In this document: piece after piece, positions 25,488 to 33,162 of the stretch
Layout of the letters: each line of letters opens with the position of its first letter
How positions within the stretch are numbered: position 1 is the stretch's first letter
Source of the DNA: CAIQPV01 sp963719855
GTDB taxonomy: Bacteria; Pseudomonadota; Gammaproteobacteria; Burkholderiales; Gallionellaceae
NCBI GenBank assembly: GCA_963719855.1
Contig: CAVRDK010000004.1
Coordinates: forward strand, 1,426,001-1,490,000
Length of the DNA stretch: 64,000 nt
Direction of reading: 5' to 3'
Translations under genes and position numbers: made by a program
Notes under the pieces: model-generated
What the model was told of the DNA's origin: nothing
What the model saw: the letters and a program-made list of their open reading frames with translations, nothing else
Database searches by the model: none

Positions 25488-27315
25488 GATGCTGAGGGCA
25501 TTGCTCGCTTCGCCGCCAAGCGGCACGGCGACGGATACGGCATTGCGGATGCTCGCCGGTGAGCAATTGGAACCGCCAGACGCCGATCTCGCCGAACTAA
25601 TCTTCGCTATTCGCGCGCTGATACCTGTCATCGAGCAGGCGATGTGGGCACACGGGCCAGACATCGACACCACCCTGCTGGAAACTTATCAGGCGACTTT
25701 TCGCCACATGGAACATCTGATTGCCCGGCAAGGCATCGACCTGCGTCACCGCTTCGTCGTCGTGATCCCCGTTGCCGATCGGCCATTACACCTGAGTAAC
25801 TGTATGGAAAGTCTGCTCCGCCTGTGTCGTACCTACTCCTATGGTGGATTGGCCGATGCACGCTATCGCAAGGTGGCGGTGGTCATTGCCGACGACAGCA
25901 AATCGGCGGAGAACATCGCCGTCAACCGCACCATCGCGGCGCGTTTTCGCGACGCTGGAATCGACGTCGATTATCTCGGCTTGGAAGAACAGCTTGAATT
26001 GCTCGACACTCTGAGCGATGCGGAACGGCAAGCGCTGAGCGGGATTCTTGGCACGGACGGGCGGACGGAGTTTTATCATAAAGGCGCGTCGCTGATGCGC
26101 AACATCGCTTACCTCAAGCTCAACCGACTCGCCGACGCGGACGAGCGGACGCTGTTTTACTTCATCGACAGCGACCAGGAATTCCAGATCAGAACACCCG
26201 GCCCCGCCGGAGACCGCGAGCTTTTTGCGACGAACTTCTTTTATTATCTGGATCAGGTATTCACCCACAGCGGAGCGACCATACTCACCGGCAAAGTGGT
26301 GGGTGACCCACCGGTATCACCTGCCGTGATGGCGGGAAATTTTCTGGATGATGTCATCGCGTTCCTGCGCCAAATTGCCACCGAGTCCCCGGCGGACGCA
26401 TGCCAATTTCACGACGACCACGGTTGGCGCGGCGACGACGCTTCTTATCACGACATGGCCGGTTTATTCGGCTTCGCGGCCAGCAGCGCAGCCTACCGCT
26501 ATCGCTGCACCTTGACCGGCACACATCGCAATGCCGACTGTTTCGGCGATTTTTCTGCGCGCCTGCACCGCTTCTTTTACGGAGAACATCCCACACGCAG
26601 CACCTATTACCGCCACGAAGATACCCTCGCCGGAGTACGCCCGGCGCGCACCGTCTATACCGGAAATTACGTTTTCAAACCTGATGCGCTACGCTATTTC
26701 ATCCCCTTCGCGGCGCTCCGATTGCGCATGGCGGGGCCGGTGCTGGGACGGATCGTTCGCGCGGAAATTCCCACCGCCTTCGTCTCGGCCAACCTGCCGA
26801 TGCTGCACCGGCGCACCGTGCGGGAAACCGGTCAGACCGAATTCAGGCCGGGCATCGCGGCGGCGGAGGAAGACATCGATCTTTCCGGGGAATTCGAACG
26901 GCAGTTTTACGGTGACGTGATGTTGTTCACTATCGAGAAGCTCACCGATGCCGGGTTTCCGTCACACCTGCCGACGCGCGCTCAAGTCGTCGAAACGCTG
27001 GAAGCCACCCATCGCCATTTGTGCGATCTCTACAACCAGCGGCGCCAGCTCATCGCGGAAAAACTCGGGGAACTCACGGCTATTCTCCACGCCCCGGAAA
27101 ACTGGTGGAACCGCGCGCCGGGAACTGCCGCCGCGCGTGCCGGCTTCGATGCCTTTGTCGCCAACATCGCGCAAAATTTCGGCGAACAGTCCTATGCAGC
27201 CATGCAAGCGCCCACCCTCTGTGCGCAACGTCTCGACGAAATCGCCACCGCCATTCTCCGTTATCCGCAAGACCGCGCAGCCTGGCAGGAAACTCTGGCC
27301 CGGCACGCCTGTTGA
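25471..27315 (+). CDS. Large glycosyltransferase-like protein
   Basis: A 614-residue protein. Residues about 93-240 look like a GT-A nucleotide-sugar-binding fold: FVVVIPVADRPLHLSNCMES at the start, VAVVIADDSKSAENIA, and the putative metal-binding Asp233-Ser-Asp235 in FYFIDSDQEF. The region around residues 310-480 is rich in His and aromatic residues and is not recognised. The C terminus is helical. The N-terminal 90 residues are also helical. It overlaps the TPP gene by 17 bases, so the two are translationally coupled. It probably transfers a sugar to a surface polymer, but the acceptor and donor are unknown and the family is not a common one. Confidence 0.55.
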   Translation: MSPDVEMLRALLASPPSGTATDTALRMLAGEQLEPPDADLAELIFAIRALIPVIEQAMWAHGPDIDTTLLETYQATFRHMEHLIARQGIDLRHRFVVVIPVADRPLHLSNCMESLLRLCRTYSYGGLADARYRKVAVVIADDSKSAENIAVNRTIAARFRDAGIDVDYLGLEEQLELLDTLSDAERQALSGILGTDGRTEFYHKGASLMRNIAYLKLNRLADADERTLFYFIDSDQEFQIRTPGPAGDRELFATNFFYYLDQVFTHSGATILTGKVVGDPPVSPAVMAGNFLDDVIAFLRQIATESPADACQFHDDHGWRGDDASYHDMAGLFGFAASSAAYRYRCTLTGTHRNADCFGDFSARLHRFFYGEHPTRSTYYRHEDTLAGVRPARTVYTGNYVFKPDALRYFIPFAALRLRMAGPVLGRIVRAEIPTAFVSANLPMLHRRTVRETGQTEFRPGIAAAEEDIDLSGEFERQFYGDVMLFTIEKLTDAGFPSHLPTRAQVVETLEATHRHLCDLYNQRRQLIAEKLGELTAILHAPENWWNRAPGTAAARAGFDAFVANIAQNFGEQSYAAMQAPTLCAQRLDEIATAILRYPQDRAAWQETLARHAC

Positions 27316-27339
27316 CCTGCGTCTGCCCGCATTCTGCAC

Positions 27340-28624
27340 ATGACCCACCGCCTTAAACACGCCCTGCAACGTCGCCTGAACCGGGAAAGATACCGTCTGC
27401 TCGACGAATTGCTCCACAACCAGACGCTGAGCAGGGCGCAACTGCTCGACAAACAGGCGCAGGAACTGACCGGCATTATCCGCTTCGCCTTCGACCACAC
27501 TCCCTACTACCGCGACAAATTTGCCGCACTGCCCGACCTGAATCCGGCAACGCTGCCCATCCTGCGCAAGGATGAAGTCATTAGCCACCGCGACGCCATG
27601 GTGGCGCAGGGACTCGACAAATCTCTATTAAAAATCGGCAGCACCGGCGGCTCCACCGGCGTGCCGGTATCTTTCTACTACGATAACCACAAAAGCCAAC
27701 TGATGCGCGCCGGAATGTGCCGAAGTTATATGGGATCGGGCTGGCGCCCCGGCCAGAGAATTCTCAACTTCTGGGGAAGCCCGTCAAGACATTAGCGGCA
27801 GCGGTGTAACGCAACGCCTGCGTGACTTCATCGCCGCCGAGCAAACCATCCCCGCCTACCAGCACAGCGAAGCGCAACTCCAGCTATGGGCAACGGCGAT
27901 CCGCACCTACCGCCCAGTTCTTCTGCAAGGCTACGCTTCCATCCTTGTCGAACTCGCCCTCCACATCGACGATAACCGGATTACACTTCCCAATACCCTG
28001 ATAGGCGTTTATTCCACCGCCGAAGTTCTCTACGGCTGGCAGCGCGAACTGATGGAGCGCGTCTTTCGTTGCAAGGTCTACAACCAGTACGGCAGCCGCG
28101 AAATTCCCAACATCGCCTGCGAATGCCGACACGGCAACCTGCACGTTTTCACCGACATGGTGTACCTCGAATCATGTCCAATCGACGGCGAAGAGCGGAT
28201 CGTTCTTACCTCCCTGACCAACCGGGCCATGCCCTTCATCCGCTACGAAAACGGCGATTCAGGCCGCCTCCGCGAAGGTGATTGCCCGTGCGGCTCCCCC
28301 TTCCCGCTGATGGAAATGGGCCTGTGCCGCAGCAACGACCTGATCCGAACGCGTCACGGCAAGCGCGTCTACCCCTCCTACTTCACCCACCTTCTGGACG
28401 GCCTGAAAGACATTCGCCAATTTTGCTTCATCCAGGAAACACCGGACAAGATCACCCTGCAACTGGTCACCCCCAACCACCTCGACCGGGAAACCGAAAA
28501 AGCCCTGCAAGCCAGAATTCGCGCGGAAGTCGCTGATGAAATGGTACTGGAAATCCGCTACCTTGCCGAAATCGAGCGGACATCCTCCGGCAAGCACCGT
28601 TTCGTGATCTGCAAGCTGGCTTGA
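27340..28624 (+). pseudogene. CapK-type (phenylacetate-CoA ligase family) adenylate-forming protein, frameshifted
   Basis: Two frames together give a typical CapK/PaaK-like protein of about 427 residues. The first (27340-27795) has FDHTPYYRDKFA and the nucleotide-binding loop GSTGGSTGVPVSFYY, then stops three codons past FWGSP. Skipping one base near 27784 continues directly as QDISGSGVTQRLRDF, with GYASILVEL, YSTAEVL, YNQYGSREIPNIACEC and a C-terminal SSGKHRFVICK that contains the expected lysine. CapK proteins occur in capsule loci and are thought to activate a carboxylate for transfer to polysaccharide. A single extra T is the simplest explanation; it may be a mutation or a sequencing error. 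It lies 24 bases after the glycosyltransferase gene. Confidence 0.8.
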
Positions 28625-28826
28625 GAGTGGACAAGGACAAGTCGCCAATGGGCAGATAGCAAAAAATCAGTACCTTTGAGGTAGCGGAATTCATTAGAAT
28701 ACGCAAATTGCCATAGAACTTAACCAATTTCTGGGTAAACCGAAAAATAGGGGTAAGGTCGCTTTACTTGTTAAGTATGGGCTGTCAATTTTTTCTGCCA
28801 ATGAGTCTCATATAATTTTCAAATCT

Positions 28827-29318
28827 ATGGATAATGATAAGGTCAGCATCGTTTTTATTTGCATGGGAAATATTTGTCGTTCACCAACAGCAGAGGCTGT
28901 GTTCCGTGCAAAGGTTGAAGAGTCTGGCCTTGAGAAACACTTCTTTATCGACTCGGCAGGAACTCACGATTACCACATTGGAAAACCTCCCGATCAGCGC
29001 TCGCAACGTGCAGCCAAGCAGCGCGGTTACGACATGAGCATGTTGCGCGGAAGGCAGGTCGTGGTTGAGGATTTTTTCCGCTTTGATTACTTGTTGGCTA
29101 TGGATGAAAACAATCTCAGTATTCTCCATAAACTGCGTCCGCACGGAGTAAAAAGTCATCTTGGCCTGATTTTAGAATTTGCCCAACACCATCATGAGCG
29201 TGAAGTACCTGATCCTTACTATGGTGGGGTGGATGCATTTGAGCGAGCATTGGATATGCTCGAAGATGCATCAGAGGGTTTGTTGCTTCAAGTCAGGAAA
29301 CAACTAAGCAGAGATTGA
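28827..29318 (+). CDS. Low-molecular-weight protein tyrosine phosphatase
   Basis: A 163-residue phosphatase of the Wzb/arsenate-reductase fold. The P loop is CMGNICRS with nucleophile Cys12 and Arg18; the general acid Asp129 is in VPDPYYGG. In polysaccharide loci such enzymes dephosphorylate the Wzc-type tyrosine kinase that controls export. No kinase or Wza/Wzx/Wzy gene is visible here. TATAAT at 28811-28816 lies only ten bases before the ATG and there is no Shine-Dalgarno site, so the message may be leaderless. Confidence 0.92.
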   Translation: MDNDKVSIVFICMGNICRSPTAEAVFRAKVEESGLEKHFFIDSAGTHDYHIGKPPDQRSQRAAKQRGYDMSMLRGRQVVVEDFFRFDYLLAMDENNLSILHKLRPHGVKSHLGLILEFAQHHHEREVPDPYYGGVDAFERALDMLEDASEGLLLQVRKQLSRD

Positions 29319-29883
29319 TTTTGATAGAAAACAACAATCCATGCCTATCCCGATTGGACGGGGATCAGTCTTCGGGTTTAGAATGCTTTTGGACGATTTT
29401 CAAAACACGTTTCTGGTCAGCATGTCAGTGCGTTTTTTTGAGGTGCCCGCTACCAATTCCGTAAAAAAACCATGTCAAATTACCATGTTGTGAGAAATGG
29501 CATAAACAGCGTCCCATTGAGCTTTTGAAGCTTATCAATTAAAATTCCGACATGCCTGCCAAGCCATGTCATGTGTAAAAAGGTTTTCAACTCCTTGGTC
29601 GGCTGCGTGAATTGCCGCGTTTTCTGATTTTTGTGAAACCCTCTGGCAGGTCGGCAAACCCACCTAAGGTACGTGATGTATTTACTCGGTAAGGGCGCAG
29701 AGTTGTCGTGCGCATAGACTGGAGTGCTGAACTGCGCGCACTTGGTTTGAGTTGGAGCGCTGAAGCAAACCGGCCAGAAAAGGAATGGGCGCCAGAATCG
29801 AAATATTTTGGAACGGCTGCCCAAGATCGTGGTCTAGCTTAAACGACTATAAATTTCACCATTAAACTTTAGAGGCAATATAC
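29319..29883. other. Intergenic stretch before the redox operon
   Basis: About 565 bases. The only long frame, minus strand 29480-29824, has a composition unlike a protein and no ribosome-binding site. The stretch should contain the promoter of the oxidoreductase operon, but no clear hexamer pair was found. Confidence 0.4.
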
Positions 29884-30522
29884 TTGAATAAAAATGATCT
29901 GATCATCCGCGTTGGCGGCGAAGGTGGCGAAGGCATCATCTCTGTCGGCGACATGATTACCCAAGCCTGCGCACGCGCGGGACTCGATGTTTACACTTTC
30001 AAGACCTTTCCTGCCGAAATCAAGGGCGGGTACGCCATGTATCAGGTGCGCGCCAGCACGGAGCCAGTTTACAATCATGGCGACATCTTCGATGTCCTGT
30101 GCGCGTTCAACGGCGAGGCATACGACCTGAACAAAGCGCACCTGAAACCGGGCAATGCTTTTGTCTATGACTGCCCGGGCGACTTTGAGCCGGAGATACC
30201 GGAGGGCGTGTTCGCCTACCCCATCCCCATGACCAAGACGGCGAAGGCGATGAACAACCCGCGCGCCAAGAACATGGTGGCGATGGGTGCGCTGTCTGTC
30301 TTGTTTAATATTCCCGAGGCAGCGTTGCGCGAGGTGATTGAGACAAAATTCATACGCCGTGGCGATGCCGTGGTTCAGGGCAACCTGGCCGCATTCGAGA
30401 GTGGCCGCGAACTGGCAGCGGCATTGAAAAAGTCGATCCGTGGGTCATCGGCACGCCGAAAGAAACCAAGCGCGATGTCATCGTCATGTCGGGCAACAAC
30501 GCCATTGGCCTCGGCGCGCTGA
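29884..30522 (+). CDS. 2-oxoacid:acceptor oxidoreductase, gamma domain (frameshifted fusion, first part)
   Basis: About 180 residues match the gamma domain of pyruvate/2-oxoglutarate:ferredoxin oxidoreductases: IIRVGGEGGEGIISVGDMIT, TFKTFPAEIKGGYAMYQVR and NMVAMGALSVLF. In many aerobes this domain is fused to the alpha subunit. Here the frame leaves family sequence after the AAAAA run at 30427-30431, while the -1 frame continues as KVDPWVIGTPKETKRD straight into the alpha start. So the last 30 or so residues of this frame are an artefact of a shift. The start may be TTG at 29884 given MNKNDLIIRVGG. Together with 30486-31598 it would encode a fused subunit of about 570 residues. Confidence 0.8.
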   Translation: MNKNDLIIRVGGEGGEGIISVGDMITQACARAGLDVYTFKTFPAEIKGGYAMYQVRASTEPVYNHGDIFDVLCAFNGEAYDLNKAHLKPGNAFVYDCPGDFEPEIPEGVFAYPIPMTKTAKAMNNPRAKNMVAMGALSVLFNIPEAALREVIETKFIRRGDAVVQGNLAAFESGRELAAALKKSIRGSSARRKKPSAMSSSCRATTPLASAR

Positions 30523-31598
30523 TCGCGGGACTGGAATTCTTTGCCGCCTATCCCATTACCCCTGCGACCGAAGTCGCCATCTATGTGGCCAAGCATCTGC
30601 CCAAGCGCGGCGGTACGCTGATCCAGGCTGAGGACGAAATTGCCGCCATCTCCCAAGTCGTCGGCGCTTCCTACGCAGGCAAAAAATCGATGACCTCAAC
30701 TTCCGGTCCCGGCCTCTCGCTGATGAGCGAAATGCTGGGCATGGCGTTCATGAGCGAAACCCCGTGCGTGGTGGTGGACGTGCAACGCGGTGGCCCGGCC
30801 ACCGGCTTGCCGACCAAACATGAGCAGTCGGATTTGTTCCAAGCGGTACACGGTTCACATGGCGATTCCGGGCGCATCGTGCTGTCCGTGGAAAACGTGC
30901 ATGACTGTATCGGCCTGACCGTGACGGCGTTCAATCTGGCAGAGAAATATCAATGCCCGGTGCTGCTGCTTTCCGATGGCTCGCTGGCGTTCTCGACGCA
31001 GAGCGTGTCTTATCCGAATCCGGACGACTACCCCATCGTGAACCGTTTGCGCTGGGATGGCGAAGGCGAATTCAAGCGCTATGCGCTGACCGAGAGCGGC
31101 ATCTCGCCGATGGTCGACCCGGGTACGCCTAACGGCATGCACATCGCCACCGGCCTCGAACACAACGAATCCGGCACACCCAACTATACGGGGGCCAACC
31201 ATGAGGCCATGCAGGACAAACGTTTCCGCAAACTCAAGGCGGTGGTCAACGACGTTCCCCCGACGGAAGTGGATGGCGAGGGGGCAGCAGATCTCGGCGT
31301 GATCGCTTGGGGCAGCACCATTGGCGTGGTGCGCGAGGCCTTGCAACGCCTGCGCGCCCAAGGCTATAAGGTCAAGGGTTTCTATCCCAAACTGCTGAAT
31401 CCTTTGCCGGTGCAACAGTTCGAGGATTTTAACGCGACGTGCAAACGCATCCTGTTGCCCGAAGTCAATTATCAGGGCCAATTGGCTCACTTCGTGCGCG
31501 CAGAAACCTCCTTGCGCCCCGAGTCCTACACCATATGTGGCGGGCTGCCTTTCACGCCCGAAATGATTGTTAACCGAGTACGGGAGATGCTGGCATGA
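30486..31598 (+). CDS. 2-oxoacid:acceptor oxidoreductase alpha subunit (second part of fusion)
   Basis: A 370-residue frame with the alpha-subunit hallmarks GLGALIAGLEFFAAYPITPA followed by TEVA, the AEDEIAAISQVVGASYAG segment, TSTSGPGLSLMSE and DVQRGGPATGLPTKHEQSD. These bind thiamine pyrophosphate jointly with the beta subunit. By family knowledge this class with a Thr-Glu after YPITP acts on pyruvate, 2-oxoglutarate or branched 2-oxoacids; the sequence does not settle which, although 2-oxoglutarate is favoured by the TCA-like neighbours. The real reading frame starts upstream, joined to the gamma domain near 30427. The stop overlaps the beta start (ATGA at 31595). Confidence 0.87.
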   Translation: MSGNNAIGLGALIAGLEFFAAYPITPATEVAIYVAKHLPKRGGTLIQAEDEIAAISQVVGASYAGKKSMTSTSGPGLSLMSEMLGMAFMSETPCVVVDVQRGGPATGLPTKHEQSDLFQAVHGSHGDSGRIVLSVENVHDCIGLTVTAFNLAEKYQCPVLLLSDGSLAFSTQSVSYPNPDDYPIVNRLRWDGEGEFKRYALTESGISPMVDPGTPNGMHIATGLEHNESGTPNYTGANHEAMQDKRFRKLKAVVNDVPPTEVDGEGAADLGVIAWGSTIGVVREALQRLRAQGYKVKGFYPKLLNPLPVQQFEDFNATCKRILLPEVNYQGQLAHFVRAETSLRPESYTICGGLPFTPEMIVNRVREMLA

Positions 31599-32491
31599 AC
31601 GCACCCATTCAATCTCAAGAACGCTTCCACCAAGTCCAACTCACACCCAAGGACTACCGCGACGGCGTTTCCTCGTTCTGGTGTCCCGGTTGCGGTCACT
31701 ATGGTGTATTGACCTCGCTGCAACGCGCGCTTTCCGAGGTTGGCATTGATCCGCAATATTTGCTGAGCATTTCCGGCATCGGATGTTCCTCGCGTCTGCC
31801 CTATTTCGTGCGCTCCTACAAGATGCACACCCTGCATGGGCGTGCGGGTCCGGTGGCGACCGGCGCGCAACTGGCGCGTCCCGACCTTGCCGTGGTAGTC
31901 ACCGGCGGCGACGGCGACGGTTTTTCCATCGGCGGCGGACACATGCCGCACATGGCGCGCAAGAATATCAACATGACCTACATCCTGATGGACAACCATG
32001 TTTACGGCTTGACCAAGGGGCAGGTATCGCCCACTTCACACCGGATCATGAAGACCTCCACCACGCCTTACGGTGGGATGGAAGAACCCATGGACCCGAT
32101 CATGTACATGCTGGCCTACGGCGCCACTTATGTCGCACAGGCATTCTCCGGTAACGTGAAACTGGCATCGCAACTGATCAAGGAGGGGATGGAGCACAAG
32201 GGTTTTTCTTTCATCAATCTGCTTTCCCATTGCCCGACCTTCAACGAAATTGATACCGCCAAGGTTTTCAAGAGCGCTTGCGAGACATTGGATGTCGGCC
32301 ACGATGTGACCGATCTGGATGCCGCCATGCATACGGTGCAGCAGGCAAAACGGGAAGGGCGTATCCCCACCGGGTTGTTTTACAAGGTCGAGCGTCCTAC
32401 GCTGGATGAACGCATGGCTGAGCTGGTGACACGCGTCGGCGGACACAAGGATTATGATCTGCGCAAGGTCATTGATCTGTCGCGCCCATGA
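31595..32491 (+). CDS. 2-oxoacid:acceptor oxidoreductase beta subunit
   Basis: A 298-residue subunit that binds TPP and a [4Fe-4S] cluster. Cys30 and Cys33 (WCPGCGHY) and Cys64 (GIGCSS) are cluster ligands, with a fourth probably in LLSHCPTFN. The TPP site is GGDGDGFSIGGGH with DNHVYGLTKGQ downstream. It transfers electrons from 2-oxoacid decarboxylation to ferredoxin or the reverse. ATGA overlaps on both sides couple it to the alpha subunit and the following iron-sulfur gene. Confidence 0.92.
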   Translation: MNAPIQSQERFHQVQLTPKDYRDGVSSFWCPGCGHYGVLTSLQRALSEVGIDPQYLLSISGIGCSSRLPYFVRSYKMHTLHGRAGPVATGAQLARPDLAVVVTGGDGDGFSIGGGHMPHMARKNINMTYILMDNHVYGLTKGQVSPTSHRIMKTSTTPYGGMEEPMDPIMYMLAYGATYVAQAFSGNVKLASQLIKEGMEHKGFSFINLLSHCPTFNEIDTAKVFKSACETLDVGHDVTDLDAAMHTVQQAKREGRIPTGLFYKVERPTLDERMAELVTRVGGHKDYDLRKVIDLSRP

Positions 32492-33162
32492 CCGATAAAC
32501 ATGCCTCGGCAAGCACGGTTGACGAGAGTCAGCCTATTGCTCTGACCATCAATGGCCTTGCTGTCAATGCGCACGCGGGCATGACCGTGGTCGAGGCCGC
32601 TTGGCATGGCGGTGTGCCACGGGTGACCGGGGTCGGCTGCATGGAAGGTGTGTGCGGCTCCTGCCGCATCATGCTGCGCCGGGGCGATCAAGTGTCGGTG
32701 GGTCTTGCCTGCCAGACTTTCGTCGAGAGCGGTGTCGAGGTCATCTTCCTGCCCCCGGCATCGGCGCCCATGCATCATTACGAACTTAATGATTTCAAGG
32801 ACGGCTGGGACATCCACGCGCGTTTTCAGGATATTTTCCCCGAAGCGGCGCGCTGTCGTCATTGTCACGGCTGCGATGTGTCCTGCCCCAAGGGGATTAA
32901 AGTCGAGGAAGGGGTTGCGCAAGCCTCTGCGGGCCGTTTCCGCGATGCAGGAGAAATATTCTTCGAGTGCGTCATGTGCGAACTGTGCGATGGCGCCTGT
33001 CCTGAACTGATCGCACCGGCACATGTGGGGCTGTTCAGCCGGCGCGTGACGGCGCATTTCCACCTGCGCCCGCCCAACCTCATCCACCGACTGGAAGAAT
33101 TGCGCCAGGATAAAGATAATCAGGATAAATCAGGAACGACTCAGGAAGAAAAAGATGAATAA
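32488..33162 (+). CDS. Fumarate reductase/succinate dehydrogenase-type iron-sulfur protein
   Basis: A 224-residue electron carrier. The N-terminal ferredoxin domain has [2Fe-2S] ligands Cys51, Cys56, Cys59 and Cys75 (GCMEGVCGSC and LACQT). The C-terminal helical domain has two classical CxxCxxCxxxC motifs, Cys123/126/129/133 and Cys161/164/167/171, for two [4Fe-4S] clusters. Ordinary SdhB/FrdB have one [3Fe-4S] cluster, so this protein differs. The last 20 residues are a charged tail. It overlaps both neighbours, between the oxidoreductase beta gene and the flavoprotein gene, and probably wires them together. Confidence 0.87.
   Translation: MTDKHASASTVDESQPIALTINGLAVNAHAGMTVVEAAWHGGVPRVTGVGCMEGVCGSCRIMLRRGDQVSVGLACQTFVESGVEVIFLPPASAPMHHYELNDFKDGWDIHARFQDIFPEAARCRHCHGCDVSCPKGIKVEEGVAQASAGRFRDAGEIFFECVMCELCDGACPELIAPAHVGLFSRRVTAHFHLRPPNLIHRLEELRQDKDNQDKSGTTQEEKDE

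Noticed and set aside
29480..29824. Minus-strand 114-codon frame before the redox operon
   Set aside because: Unnatural composition, no ribosome-binding site, no recognised family.
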